Assembly: GCA_964505035.1 (NCBI GenBank)
Contig: CAZDGK010000005.1
Span: 1 to 48,586, forward strand
DNA from: CAZDGK01 sp964505035
GTDB taxonomy: Bacteria; Patescibacteriota; Saccharimonadia; UBA4664
Reading direction: 5' to 3'
Length of the DNA stretch: 48,586 nucleotides
The notes below the pieces were generated by a model. That model saw only the letters and a list, made by a program, of their open reading frames with translations, ran no database searches and was not told the DNA's origin. Positions 16,368 to 24,706 of the stretch are shown piece after piece (within the stretch, counting starts at the first letter, position 1; every line of letters begins with the position of its first letter). A program made the position numbers and the translations under genes.

Positions 16368-16400
16368 CCGGCCCCAGTATTTGGGGCCGGCGTTTTATTT
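16368..16400 (+). terminator. Intrinsic terminator after Ala-rich gene
   Basis: A perfect 9-bp stem CCGGCCCCA / TGGGGCCGG with a 5-base loop, then CGTTTTATTT. Confidence 0.9.
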
Positions 16401-16412
16401 GGCGGACACAGC

Positions 16413-17015
16413 CTAGAGGAGGGTGCGCCAGTAATACCAGAACTGGACGAGAACGGCGATAAGGATGACGAGATAGCCGAGCACAACGATGAGGTGCCGG
16501 TAGGTTTGGAGCGGGCGGATAACCGGTGCCAGGAGAGGCGGCGTGGGCCAGACCCCGGCGCGGAGGTTGCGCAGTGTGGTGTACCAAAACACCGCCAGCG
16601 TGACTACCCACACGACCATGCACCACGGACAGAGGGCGTGGATGACGTAGATGGACTGGAAGGCTAGCCAGAGCACGAAGATGGCGCCTAGGGCCGAGCC
16701 GGCGTTGAAGAGGCGCCAATACCAAGGCCGGAAGGTAGCGCCGGCTAGCAGGCTGAAACCGACCACCATGACGGCCGCGAAGCAGATGAGGCCAAACCAC
16801 GAATTGGGCAGGCCAAAGGCGGCGGCCTGGGCGGTCTTCATGACTGATCCGCAGCTGATGACTGGATTGAGACTGCAGGCGGGGGTATAGGCTGGGTTGG
16901 CCAATGATTGGAACTTGTCGTAGGTGATCTCGATGGAGGCTAGCAGCCCAAAGGCGCCGGCTACAACAAGCAGCCAGGAGTAGGCGCGGCCATGAGCGGG
17001 AGCAGGAGTATTCAT
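16413..17015 (-). CDS. Vitamin K epoxide reductase (VKOR) family protein
   Basis: A 200-residue membrane protein with about five helices. The VKOR cysteines are complete: C47 and C55 in the ACSLNPVISCGS loop and the redox motif CPWC (129-132). Bacterial VKORs take electrons from a DsbA-like oxidase and pass them to quinone, so they drive disulfide formation in exported proteins. No fused thioredoxin domain is present, so a separate Trx-like partner is expected. This fits the many Cys-containing exported proteins in the window. Start: TATACT (17023-17028, minus strand) 7 bases before the ATG, leaderless. Confidence 0.92.
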   Translation of the reverse strand: MNTPAPAHGRAYSWLLVVAGAFGLLASIEITYDKFQSLANPAYTPACSLNPVISCGSVMKTAQAAAFGLPNSWFGLICFAAVMVVGFSLLAGATFRPWYWRLFNAGSALGAIFVLWLAFQSIYVIHALCPWCMVVWVVTLAVFWYTTLRNLRAGVWPTPPLLAPVIRPLQTYRHLIVVLGYLVILIAVLVQFWYYWRTLL

Positions 17016-17096
17016 CGCGCACAGTATAGCAGAATGGCCTGAGAGCGGGCTGTGATCTTGCCCGGGAGGGCGCGGGCGGCTACCATAAGAATAGAG

Positions 17097-18503
17097 ATGC
17101 TAAGCAAGTTCTCAGCAGGAGCATGGTGGGCGTGGATGAGCAACCCCCTGAAAGTGGTGCCGCTGCTAGCGGCGGTTTTGGGTTTGATGATGGTATTCCT
17201 GGCGCCGCCACTAGGCCGGGTGCCGGATGAACCCTACCACTTCTATCGGGCAGTAGGGATCTCACAAGGGCATATTTGGGCCGAGAGGCTGCAAGGACAG
17301 GACGGCCTGGAGCTGGGTGGGTATATTCCGCGGTCGCTGCAGAAGCTGACGGCTCCCCTACTGCATTCCAAACTGGACTTTGATAAGACGATTTGGCAGC
17401 GGTTTGACGGCTCGGCGGTATATAGTCCGGTGCCGTATGTGCCACAGGTGTTGGGCGTGCTGACCGGGCGGCTCCTGGACCTGCCGCCATTTGGATTGTT
17501 CTATCTGACGCGGCTGTTTAATCTGGCGGCCTGGGTGGCTATGGTGTATGCGGCGATCCGAATAGCGCCGCGATGGGGCTGGGCGACTGGAGCAGTGGCC
17601 CTACTGCCGATCACGGTGTTCCAGTCGGGCACGGTGACGGCCGACGTGATGACGGTGGGACTATCGATGCTGCTAGTGGCTCAGGTGGTGAGAGCCGCTA
17701 CCGAGCCTGGCGCCTTAAGCCGCCGGGAATACAGCTGGCTCGTGGCGACGGCGGCCGCGCTGGCCCTGACCAAGCCGCCGCTGGCGCTGCTGCCGCTGGC
17801 GGCCATGGCGATCCCGCGGCGGCGGTATGGCAGCACCCGCCGGTGGCTGGCTGGCCTGGCTGGCATAGTGCTGCCAGGACTCCTGCTGGTGGCCGCCTGG
17901 AGCGCGACGGTGGGCCGGGCCAACGTGACTCAAGGCTTTGTGGAGGCACACCCGATGGCTCAGGTGCAAGCTATCGTGCATGACCCTTGGATCTTCCCGC
18001 AGGCAATGCTGAACCTACACTTTGTGGATAGTGACCGGAGCTTCCAATTGATAGCTTCGGCGACGACGCCGGCTGGCTGGCTGGGAATACCGACCTACCT
18101 GTGGGTGGTAATGGTGAGCTACGCGGTGCTGACGCTGGCGATATTGGCGCTGGTGGAGCCCGAGCCGGCGCTGGCGCGGCCGGGGCAGCGCTGGGCGTTT
18201 CTGGGCACCTGGGCGGTGGTGGTGGCAGCAACAGAGGGTGTATTGTATCTGTACTTTAGCGAAGTCGGCGGCCGGGTGGTCAACGGTGTGCAAGGCCGGT
18301 ATTTTATCCCGATGCTGTTGCTGCTACCATTCGCACTAAGAAGTAAGGGATTGTTTGTGCAGACATCGCGCAAAACTCTGAGCCTCCTGGTGGTCGGCGG
18401 CAGCCTGCTGGCGGTGGCGGCGCTGGTGGCGGTGCTGCTGGAGGGCTACCCGCTGCATTTTGACTACTTTAGCCGGGTATGCACGCAATGGTGCCAGCCA
18501 TGA
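17097..18503 (+). CDS. DUF2142 polytopic membrane protein, putative GT-C-like glycosyltransferase
   Basis: A 468-residue protein with about ten membrane helices. The N-terminal loop has APPLGRVPDEPYHFYRA, the acidic DE motif of DUF2142, and SAVYSPVPYVPQVLG, also family-typical. These proteins resemble GT-C enzymes that use polyprenyl-phosphate sugars on the outer face of the membrane. The gene heads a tightly coupled operon with an SMR-like gene, a polyprenol-phosphate GT2 and DUF2304, a layout that fits sugar transfer through a lipid carrier. ATG 17097 begins the hydrophobic region; the frame from 17052 lies in the promoter region. Confidence 0.8.
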   Translation: MLSKFSAGAWWAWMSNPLKVVPLLAAVLGLMMVFLAPPLGRVPDEPYHFYRAVGISQGHIWAERLQGQDGLELGGYIPRSLQKLTAPLLHSKLDFDKTIWQRFDGSAVYSPVPYVPQVLGVLTGRLLDLPPFGLFYLTRLFNLAAWVAMVYAAIRIAPRWGWATGAVALLPITVFQSGTVTADVMTVGLSMLLVAQVVRAATEPGALSRREYSWLVATAAALALTKPPLALLPLAAMAIPRRRYGSTRRWLAGLAGIVLPGLLLVAAWSATVGRANVTQGFVEAHPMAQVQAIVHDPWIFPQAMLNLHFVDSDRSFQLIASATTPAGWLGIPTYLWVVMVSYAVLTLAILALVEPEPALARPGQRWAFLGTWAVVVAATEGVLYLYFSEVGGRVVNGVQGRYFIPMLLLLPFALRSKGLFVQTSRKTLSLLVVGGSLLAVAALVAVLLEGYPLHFDYFSRVCTQWCQP

Positions 18504-18850
18504 TGATCGCACTGGGACTGGTGGTGGCTGGGCTGCTGGTGCTCGGGCAGACGCTCTGGAAAATGGCGGCTGGTGCGGCCACGGCGAGCGGCTTGGCCGA
18601 GCGAAGCTGGCAGACGTTTCTGAGCCCGACATTCCTGGCCGGAGCGGTGCTGTACGTGGTAGCGACGGCGCTGTACGTGGACCTGCTCGGCAAGAATGAC
18701 TATTTCCGGGTGCAATCGGTGGTAGTGCCGGCGGCGCTGGTGCTAGCCTTGGCGGTGAGCGTACTGAAGTTCCATGAGCGCGTGAGTATGCTGAATTTGG
18801 CTGGCATGGTGCTGCTACTGATAGCAATTGGGTTGATATTGAAGCGATGA
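18500..18850 (+). CDS. SMR/EamA-like small membrane protein, putative lipid-sugar flippase subunit
   Basis: A protein of about 116 residues with four helices, of the EamA/SMR half-size type (compare ArnE/ArnF). The end NLAGMVLLLIAIGLILK is the usual last helix of this fold. The ATG at 18500 overlaps the upstream TGA as ATGA, pointing to coupled translation; earlier ATGs at 18479 and 18488 are possible. Between DUF2142 and a GT2 gene, the likely job is moving the polyprenyl-phosphate sugar across the membrane (inference). Confidence 0.65.
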   Translation: MMIALGLVVAGLLVLGQTLWKMAAGAATASGLAERSWQTFLSPTFLAGAVLYVVATALYVDLLGKNDYFRVQSVVVPAALVLALAVSVLKFHERVSMLNLAGMVLLLIAIGLILKR

Positions 18851-19560
18851 AGGGGGCAGGTGTGAATAGTGATGTCTGTGTGATTATCCCGGCTCATAAT
18901 GAGTCACAGGTGATTGGCCAGGTGCTCGAAGGCGTGCTAGAGCGCTTTAGCCGGGTGGTGGTGGTCAATGACGGCAGCAGCGACAATACGGCCGAGGTGG
19001 CGCGGCGCTACCCGGTGACGGTGCTGTCGCACGCGGTGAATCTGGGACAGGGCGGGGCGATGCAGACGGGCTTCGACTGGGCACTGCAGCAGCCAGAGGT
19101 GGAGTATTTCATCAGCTTTGATTCGGACGGCCAGCACCGAGTGGAGGACGCTGAGCGCATGCTGGCCGAGGCTCGCAAGGGCGATGTGGACCTCGTGCTG
19201 GGATCGCGGTTCCTCGACGGCGCAGTGCGGCCGCCCGGCTCGCGGCGGTGGCTGCTGCTGGCGGCCACCTGGTTTAACTACGCACTGACGGGCCTGCACC
19301 TGACGGACGCGCACGTGGGCCTGCGGGTGTTTAACCGGCGGGCGGCATCGGAGCTGAAGCTGACGATGTCTGACATGACGCACGCCACGGAGATCGAGAG
19401 CCGGATCCGCCAGAAAGGCTGGCGCTACAAGGAAATTCCGGTGACGATTGACTACACCGACTACTCGCGGAGTGCCCGGGGGGCATCGGGCCAGCGCAGC
19501 TCCAATGCGATCAATCTGGCGTTTGACTTATTACTACACCGACTAGGCGGGGGGAAATAA
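18847..19560 (+). CDS. GT2 family glycosyltransferase (polyprenol-phosphate sugar synthase-like)
   Basis: A 237-residue GT-A enzyme. VCVIIPAHNES is the first strand, VVVNDGSSDNT the nucleotide-binding loop, FDSDGQH (D92, D94) the metal-binding DxD, and DAHVGLRVFNR the acceptor region. This is the DPM1/DPMS-like group that makes polyprenyl-phosphate mannose or glucose. There are no membrane helices at the C-terminus, so it relies on a partner; DUF2304 downstream is a common partner. The start overlaps the previous stop by 4 bases (ATGA). Confidence 0.88.
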   Translation: MKGAGVNSDVCVIIPAHNESQVIGQVLEGVLERFSRVVVVNDGSSDNTAEVARRYPVTVLSHAVNLGQGGAMQTGFDWALQQPEVEYFISFDSDGQHRVEDAERMLAEARKGDVDLVLGSRFLDGAVRPPGSRRWLLLAATWFNYALTGLHLTDAHVGLRVFNRRAASELKLTMSDMTHATEIESRIRQKGWRYKEIPVTIDYTDYSRSARGASGQRSSNAINLAFDLLLHRLGGGK

Positions 19561-19561
19561 C

Positions 19562-19921
19562 ATGCTCGTGCAAGTAATCCTGATCGTGGCGGTGATGATG
19601 GCGCTACTGTACTTCCTGGGCAACCGCAACACGACACAGCTGCGAGCGGGCAAGAAGGTACTGTTTGTGCTGTTTGTGGTAGCGGCGATTGTGTCAATCC
19701 TGGCGCCGGACGCGCTAACCTGGCTGGCCCACCTGGTGGGAGTGGGTCGCGGCGCAGACCTGCTGCTGTATGGGCTGGTGGTGGCGTTTGTCTATGTGTC
19801 GCTAAATATATACTTCAAGTTCAAGGAATTGGCCCAGCGCCAGGCCCGGGTCGTGCGAGCGATGGCGCTGCTGGAAGAGCGGCTAAATAAGGCCACCGGG
19901 CCAGACGAGCAGGCAAAATAG
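19562..19921 (+). CDS. DUF2304 membrane protein
   Basis: A 119-residue protein with three membrane helices and a C-terminal charged helix. LAPDALTWLAHLVGVGRGADLLLYGLV is the DUF2304 signature (P-x4-x-A-x3-G-x-G-R-x-x-D). DUF2304 genes usually lie beside DPM-like GT2 genes and their products probably anchor the enzyme to the membrane. It follows the GT2 stop by a single base. It is the last gene of the operon before a bidirectional terminator. Confidence 0.85.
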   Translation: MLVQVILIVAVMMALLYFLGNRNTTQLRAGKKVLFVLFVVAAIVSILAPDALTWLAHLVGVGRGADLLLYGLVVAFVYVSLNIYFKFKELAQRQARVVRAMALLEERLNKATGPDEQAK

Positions 19922-19922
19922 A

Positions 19923-19948
19923 GGCCGTCCCAGCGGACTGGGACGGCC
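19923..19948. terminator. Bidirectional terminator
   Basis: A perfect 11-bp stem GGCCGTCCCAG / CTGGGACGGCC with a CGGA loop between convergent genes; on the minus strand it is followed by TCTATTTT. Confidence 0.85.
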
Positions 19949-19953
19949 ATGGT

Positions 19954-20283
19954 TCACGCGGCTGGCGCCGGACCCGATGTGGGCGCGGCTCCCGGCTTGG
20001 GCGGCCGGCGGTACTTGCGGATGCCGAGCAGGATGAGGAGGACTGCGAAGAATCCTCCGACCAGCTCGATGTCGTCGGGCAGAATGCCGACGACGTCATC
20101 CGCGAGCACGAGCGGCATCAGTGCCACCAGACCAACGGCCAGCTTGTGGCCGCGGGTGATGTGACCCTTGAGGTCGCCGTTGCGGAGGTACAGGCGGAAC
20201 GCCTGCCACCGCGACGGCCTGACCCATTCGGCGGCCGGAACCGCGGGAAGTGCGCGAGCGGGTGGCTTGCTACCCTGACTCAT
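19954..20283 (-). CDS. YkvA/DUF1232-like small membrane protein
   Basis: A 109-residue protein. The middle part, HKLAVGLVALMPLVLADDVVG followed by ILPDDIELVGG, resembles the DUF1232 (YkvA) motif with its LPDDI box; a hydrophobic helix and a basic Pro-rich tail follow. The ATG at 20283 has AAAGGTGG upstream and is preferred over the GTG-type start at 20310. Function unknown. It diverges from the HTH gene, with overlapping AT-rich promoter sequences at 20320-20390. Confidence 0.55.
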   Translation of the reverse strand: MSQGSKPPARALPAVPAAEWVRPSRWQAFRLYLRNGDLKGHITRGHKLAVGLVALMPLVLADDVVGILPDDIELVGGFFAVLLILLGIRKYRRPPKPGAAPTSGPAPAA

Positions 20284-20360
20284 GACACCACCTTTCCCTG
20301 TGAGAACCAATCTAACTGGTGTGCGTTAGATTATGCAATTATACCACTGAGCGAGCATAT

Positions 20361-20388
20361 TTACAAGCGTACAAATTAATTGTATACT
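20361..20388 (+). promoter_or_regulatory. Promoter of HTH gene
   Basis: TTACAA (20361-20366), 16-base spacer, TATACT (20383-20388). The leader of about 30 bases carries GAGGAGA. Confidence 0.6.
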
Positions 20389-20424
20389 CGATGGGTTCGG
20401 TCCGGCACGACGAGAGGAGAACCG

Positions 20425-20904
20425 GTGACTGAACCGATGAGTGAAACGCAAGGGCTGCTGCGGCGACTGCTGGACGATTTCGGCATGAGCCAAAGCCACA
20501 TCGCGACCATGGTCGGCACCACTGTGTATACGGTGCGGCAATGGTCGCGCGGCGAGACCCAGCCAACGCCAGTCCGGCCACTGCCAGCTCAGCTGGAGCG
20601 GCTGTACGAGATCCTGGGCCTACTCGGCCTCATGAAGCTGATGGGCGATCAGCAGGATCCGGTGGCCTGGCTGGAGACCCCGCTCAGGTCGCTGGGCGAG
20701 GACTACCGCCTGCGGCCGCTGGACCTGTGCTGGCGGGGCCGGCTCGGCGAGAACATGCCGCTGGTGTACGCACTGGCATCGACGGACGACGACCTGCACT
20801 CGATCCTGCTGGATCAGAACCTGCCCGGCTGGAGAGAGACCTGCAAGTCGACACACCGGGTGTTCATCGCCGACGACGGCCATCCGTCCCTTGCGCCGCG
20901 CTAA
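20425..20904 (+). CDS. HTH protein with MbcA/ParS-like C-terminal region
   Basis: A 159-residue protein from GTG 20425 (GAGGAGA, 20414-20420, in the leader). The N-terminal part is an XRE-like HTH: LLDDFGMSQSHIATMVGTTV then YTVRQWSRGE. The middle, DPVAWLETPLRSLGEDYRLR followed by PLDLCWRG, resembles the toxin-binding domain of Xre/MbcA/ParS antitoxins. No RES-type toxin gene is adjacent: a terminator follows on the same strand and the next gene is on the other strand. It may be a solitary regulator or an orphan antitoxin. Confidence 0.6.
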   Translation: MTEPMSETQGLLRRLLDDFGMSQSHIATMVGTTVYTVRQWSRGETQPTPVRPLPAQLERLYEILGLLGLMKLMGDQQDPVAWLETPLRSLGEDYRLRPLDLCWRGRLGENMPLVYALASTDDDLHSILLDQNLPGWRETCKSTHRVFIADDGHPSLAPR

Positions 20905-20914
20905 CGCGCGGCCT

Positions 20915-20947
20915 GGGCTCCCAGAGATTCTGGGAGCCCGATTTTTG
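20915..20947 (+). terminator. Intrinsic terminator after HTH gene
   Basis: A perfect 10-bp stem GGGCTCCCAG / CTGGGAGCCC with a 5-base loop, then GATTTTTGT. Confidence 0.92.
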
Positions 20948-20956
20948 TCTAGGAGA

Positions 20957-22393
20957 CTATGGGCCAGAGGTGCTGAGCTGCTGGATGACGTCCATTTGCT
21001 CGCTGAGCTGCCGGATACCACCGTCCTTGCCCGAGACCGGGCAGGTGAGACCAAGACCACCATGGGGATATCCGGGCTGACCTTTCTTTGCTAAGACGGT
21101 CTTCATATAGGCAATGTGGCGCTCGCGGATTTCGGCCTCAACTTCGGGTCGCAGCGCGAGGCGGCCACCGGGTTCGACAATGAGTGGATTGGGGAAATAA
21201 TGTCCGACCATGGCCAACGGCCCAACCATACCCATAGGCACCATGCGAGTGATACGCTCGATCATCCCCTGCTCTATGAGATCATGCATGAGCTTATTGG
21301 GGTCGTCGTAGCCTTCGACTTTGTTGCAGGTGAGCATGGTGATCGTCTGCATGATAGACAAGACGCCCTCATGGACGGCGGCTTTAGGAGCATACCCCTT
21401 GAGGTTGCCATCTTCCATCGGGGTGGCTGCCCCTTGATCGTTGGCTCGAGCCGTGTGGAGCTGGAGGAAGCTCATGTGCTGCTGAGCGATCTGCTGAGCA
21501 TCGTCCTGAACGGCGCGGTCAAGAACCTCGATAGCGTAGGCCGTAGTGCGACCCAAGTCACGGGCGAACTCGGGACCGTAGTCCCCAACCGGAGTGATGA
21601 TAACGCCATAGGGCATGGTGTGATACTCGGTATCGGTGGAGGTGAGCACGAAGTCTTTGTTCCGACCGGTGGCGGCGCTGTACCGGCGATGGGTGTTAAA
21701 TGTGCGGTTGAGATAGACCATGAACATGTCACCCTCTTTGTTCCGGTCTTTGAATGACTGATAGGTGTCTTCGTACTGGCGCCATTGGTCGGGATAGATG
21801 ACTTCGCCGTCATACTGGAGTTGGTTCATCCGGTTGGTTAGCAGGTTGATGGTGTCGTCCCGTCGATAATCATCAGGGGTGAGTTGGAAAAATCGTTTTT
21901 CCTCGGCTGTGCCCTCACGAGTGATCCGGTCAATGAAGGCGGTGGCCAGCCGGCGGGCTTCGTCGGTCCCCACTCCGGCCGGGACGGCAGGCGGTTGATC
22001 GCCAAAGAAGCCGGGTGGGAGCTTGATATAGACTTCGCCATATGGCGCGAGTGCAAATGGTCGGTCGCGGATGCGCTCGCGGCATTCGGCCGGGTTGGCC
22101 TCGAGCATAGCCTTGAGGTGCTGGGCGCCGGCGATGGAGAGCGGGTCAAAGATCTCTTGGAGTTGCTTGCGATCCTTGGCGCCCTCGCCAATGAGCTTAC
22201 GCTCTCCAGGTGTGAGATCATGGGCATTGCGAGGGGCTGGCGGAACGACGACGACAGGTTCGTGATCGTCTTCGACTAGCGCTGCAATGGACTGGGCGGC
22301 TTCCGGGTGCTCATCCGGAGCTGATACCAACTCAGCGGGATCGACCGCGGGGTGAAATGATTCGGAACCGGTGGGAGGTAAGTGCTCTGGCAT
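20957..22393 (-). CDS. Large soluble protein of unknown function
   Basis: A 478-residue protein, not recognised. It starts with an acidic, disordered region (about 1-60), followed by a helix-rich domain. No membrane helices. Notable stretches are GEVYIKLPPGFFGDQ, TSTDTEYHTMPYGVIITPVG, QQHMSFLQLHTARANDQGAA and the C-terminal GLGLTCPVSGKDGG. A promoter TTGCAT-18-TACAAT sits inside the end of galU, with the ATG 6 bases past TACAAT, so the gene has its own leaderless transcript. Length and clean codon use argue that it is real. Confidence 0.7.
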   Translation of the reverse strand: MPEHLPPTGSESFHPAVDPAELVSAPDEHPEAAQSIAALVEDDHEPVVVVPPAPRNAHDLTPGERKLIGEGAKDRKQLQEIFDPLSIAGAQHLKAMLEANPAECRERIRDRPFALAPYGEVYIKLPPGFFGDQPPAVPAGVGTDEARRLATAFIDRITREGTAEEKRFFQLTPDDYRRDDTINLLTNRMNQLQYDGEVIYPDQWRQYEDTYQSFKDRNKEGDMFMVYLNRTFNTHRRYSAATGRNKDFVLTSTDTEYHTMPYGVIITPVGDYGPEFARDLGRTTAYAIEVLDRAVQDDAQQIAQQHMSFLQLHTARANDQGAATPMEDGNLKGYAPKAAVHEGVLSIMQTITMLTCNKVEGYDDPNKLMHDLIEQGMIERITRMVPMGMVGPLAMVGHYFPNPLIVEPGGRLALRPEVEAEIRERHIAYMKTVLAKKGQPGYPHGGLGLTCPVSGKDGGIRQLSEQMDVIQQLSTSGP

Positions 22394-22397
22394 GGCC

Positions 22398-23285
22398 TTA
22401 TTGTAAACGCTTTTTCAGATACGATGCAAAGCCGGGGCCGAGGTCGGGGTCGGCCAGGGCGATATCGGCGATGCACTCCAGGTATTTCTGCTTGTTGCCG
22501 GTGTCGTGCCAGGTGCCCTCGAGGACCTGGCCATAGACGGTGCCGGACTTGGCGAGGCTGGTGATGGCGGTGGTGAGGTAGATTTCGCCGTCGGCGTGAG
22601 GGGCGGCGTCCTCGAGTGGGCGGAAGATATCAGGCGTGAGGACGTAGCCGCCAATGGACGCATAGGCAGACGGCGGTTCGCCGGCGGGCTTTTCGACGAT
22701 GCCGTCGAGCTTGAGCAGGCCGTGGCCAAGATCTTGGGCGACGCTAGCCATGCCATAATTTTTGGCCTTGTCGGCCTCGATGGGGATGAGCGAGATGACA
22801 GGCGCCTGGAGCTGGTCGTAGGCCTCAACTAGCTGGACGGCGCGAGGCTTGGGGCCGACGAAGACCTCGTCGGCCCACATCACGAGGAACGGCTCGTCGC
22901 CCAGGAGGTGGGCGGCGTTGAGGATGGGTACGCCATTGCCGATGGGCGTGCCGTTGTCACTGACGAGCGGCTTCTGGCGGACGTAGATGAAGTTGGCCAT
23001 CTCGGCGATGGAGCGCAGCTGGTCGGCCACTTCCCCTTTGCCGGCGCGGTCCAGGCGAGCTTCGAGCTCGTATTGGTGATCGAAGTGGTCCTCGACGCTG
23101 CGCTTGTGGGCACCGGTGACGATAATGATGTCGGTGATGCCGGCCGCGACGACCTCCTCCACGACGTACTGGATAATGGGCTTGTCGATGACTGGCAGCA
23201 TTTCCTTGGGCATAGCCTTGGTCTGGGGCAGGAAGCGGGTGCCGAGACCGGCGGCGGGGATAACGGCCTTGGTGATTTTTGTCAT
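22398..23285 (-). CDS. galU: UTP-glucose-1-phosphate uridylyltransferase
   Basis: A 295-residue GalU: VIPAAGLGTRFLPQTKAMPK is the nucleotide-binding loop, followed by PKEMLPVIDKPIIQYVVEE and, later, MWADEVF with the metal Asp and IVEKPAGEPPS with the sugar-site Glu/Lys. It makes UDP-glucose from glucose 1-phosphate and UTP, the donor for surface glycans. Full length for the family. The ATG follows TAAAAT (23292-23297, minus strand) by 6 bases, leaderless. Confidence 0.95.
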   Translation of the reverse strand: MTKITKAVIPAAGLGTRFLPQTKAMPKEMLPVIDKPIIQYVVEEVVAAGITDIIIVTGAHKRSVEDHFDHQYELEARLDRAGKGEVADQLRSIAEMANFIYVRQKPLVSDNGTPIGNGVPILNAAHLLGDEPFLVMWADEVFVGPKPRAVQLVEAYDQLQAPVISLIPIEADKAKNYGMASVAQDLGHGLLKLDGIVEKPAGEPPSAYASIGGYVLTPDIFRPLEDAAPHADGEIYLTTAITSLAKSGTVYGQVLEGTWHDTGNKQKYLECIADIALADPDLGPGFASYLKKRLQ

Positions 23286-23307
23286 GGCGTAATTTTACCA
23301 CCCAGAC

Positions 23308-23336
23308 TTGGCAAATGACCTCTAGCAAAGTAGAAT
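23308..23336 (+). promoter_or_regulatory. Promoter of 23375 gene
   Basis: TTGGCA (23308-23313), 17-base spacer, TAGAAT (23331-23336). It runs divergently from galU and gives a leader of about 35 bases with TAGGAG just before the ATG. Confidence 0.65.
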
Positions 23337-23374
23337 GCGGCCTGTCACCGAACCACCAACGTTTTAGGAGTGTA

Positions 23375-23896
23375 ATGGTTGACATACCGGCCCATGCACA
23401 GCAACGGCACCTTCGCGTAGCCGACATTCTGGCCGGCAACTACGGCGAGCTGTTTGCGATTACCGCCCTGGAGGGCGGCAACGACAGCGAGCTCATGCAG
23501 GCCCGCTGCTACTTGGCGATGTACTACGATGAGGGCGAGCCGGAGGTTGTCTATCTGGCGATGGAGCCAACGGACCTCAAGGGCGAAGGGGCGGCCCGGC
23601 GACTGCAGGGCTACTCACTGGCACCAGGCGAGGCCCGAGGCCCCTTCGTTCAGACACTGCTGACGCCGTCGTTTGAACACTCGATGGAACTCGAGCAAGG
23701 CCTGGACGATGCCGCACTGGATATAGCCTGTCGGCAAGTGGAGGCCCTGGGCCTACCCGTGGCGATTGTGATGTTCTGCCGCAAGCTCAGCGACGGCTCG
23801 GACAAGGTCGTGTACCTGTACCCGGAGGTGTCGCCACCCGACCGGCTGCTGAGGATCTTCAAGGACCAAGCGGCCCGGGCATTTCTGGGGCGATAA
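23375..23896 (+). CDS. Protein of unknown function, 173 residues
   Basis: A soluble alpha/beta protein, not recognised. Segments such as CYLAMYYDEGEPEVVYLAM, LDIACRQVEALGLPVAIVMF and DKVVYLYPEVSPPDRLLRIF suggest alternating strands and helices. The start is ATG 23375 with TAGGAG 4 bases upstream; the longer frame from 23279 reads through the promoter. A bidirectional terminator follows. It belongs to a class of leadered orphan genes scattered between the leaderless ones here. Confidence 0.6.
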   Translation: MVDIPAHAQQRHLRVADILAGNYGELFAITALEGGNDSELMQARCYLAMYYDEGEPEVVYLAMEPTDLKGEGAARRLQGYSLAPGEARGPFVQTLLTPSFEHSMELEQGLDDAALDIACRQVEALGLPVAIVMFCRKLSDGSDKVVYLYPEVSPPDRLLRIFKDQAARAFLGR

Positions 23897-23928
23897 CTGA
23901 CGGCCCGGAGAGGTAGTGGCAAAATGAT

Positions 23929-23961
23929 GGCCCAGGAGCGCGATACGGCTCCTGGGCCTTT
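23929..23961. terminator. Bidirectional terminator
   Basis: An 11-bp stem GGCCCAGGAGC / GCTCCTGGGCC with an 8-base loop, followed by TTTA, between convergent genes. Confidence 0.8.
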
Positions 23962-23974
23962 AGTCGATGAACGG

Positions 23975-24571
23975 TTACTTCGCGGTGAGGGCGCTCCAGT
24001 ACTCATTGGGGTGAGCACGGAGCGGCGGCGGCTGGTCCGGATGGGGCAGCGTCAGGATGGTGTGACCGCCCCAGGTGAGAGCGGCGTCATCGCGGGCCGC
24101 AGTCGGCGGCTCGAACTGATCGCAGACGAACGCGACCATGGGCCGCCCGCCGGAGCGCACCTCGAGCCCGTCGACCGGGATGTCGAAGCGCTGGACCGGT
24201 CCGTCGCCGTCGATGGTGTCGATGGTCCAGTGACCGTCGCCTGGCTCGACGCCCAGGATGTAGGCGGTGATGTGCTGCGGCTCGTGGGTCTTGGCCTGCT
24301 CGGCCTGAACCGCGGCGCGGTAGCGCTTGATCCAGGCGCTGTCGATGGTCATCTTGACGATGTAGACCATCATGACGGCGGTGAGCAGAGCCGACTCAGC
24401 CAGCACAGCCCCGAACCTGGTGTCGTTGGCCATGAATCGCATGAGGGCCGCGATGGCGACGAAGCCACCCAGAGCCCAGAGCAGGTTCAGGCCAATCAGC
24501 CGGAGCACGTAGGTCCAGCGGTTGGCCGGCGGGAGCGCCCGGATTGTCCCTAGCGAAATGTAGTAGTCCAT
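23975..24571 (-). CDS. Two-helix membrane protein of unknown function
   Basis: A 198-residue protein with two membrane helices near the N-terminus (about 23-45 and 55-75) and a soluble C-terminal domain of about 110 residues (HITAYILGVEPGDGHWTIDT, VAFVCDQFEPPTAARDDAA). No family recognised. A strong SD, GGAGGTGA (24579-24586), precedes the ATG. Upstream TTGCAT-17-TAGAAA is a possible promoter. Confidence 0.6.
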   Translation of the reverse strand: MDYYISLGTIRALPPANRWTYVLRLIGLNLLWALGGFVAIAALMRFMANDTRFGAVLAESALLTAVMMVYIVKMTIDSAWIKRYRAAVQAEQAKTHEPQHITAYILGVEPGDGHWTIDTIDGDGPVQRFDIPVDGLEVRSGGRPMVAFVCDQFEPPTAARDDAALTWGGHTILTLPHPDQPPPLRAHPNEYWSALTAK

Positions 24572-24648
24572 CAGGTGTCACCTCCGTGTCGGAGTTGAAT
24601 GTTGACCTGATATTTCTACCATATTTGATGAATTTATGCAAGTATTAG

Positions 24649-24677
24649 CGGCCCGGGACGCGATGGTTCCCGGGCCG
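24649..24677. terminator. GC hairpin between same-strand genes
   Basis: A 10-bp stem CGGCCCGGGA / TCCCGGGCCG with a 9-base loop downstream of the 24707-25516 gene (minus strand). The T-tract is weak. Confidence 0.6.
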
Positions 24678-24706
24678 ATAGGCGCTGCCAGCAGAGCTAC
24701 CGCCGG

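Noticed and set aside
20425..20904. Complete toxin-antitoxin pair at the HTH gene
   Set aside because: The C-terminal region resembles an MbcA/ParS antitoxin, but no toxin gene adjoins on the same strand and a terminator follows directly.
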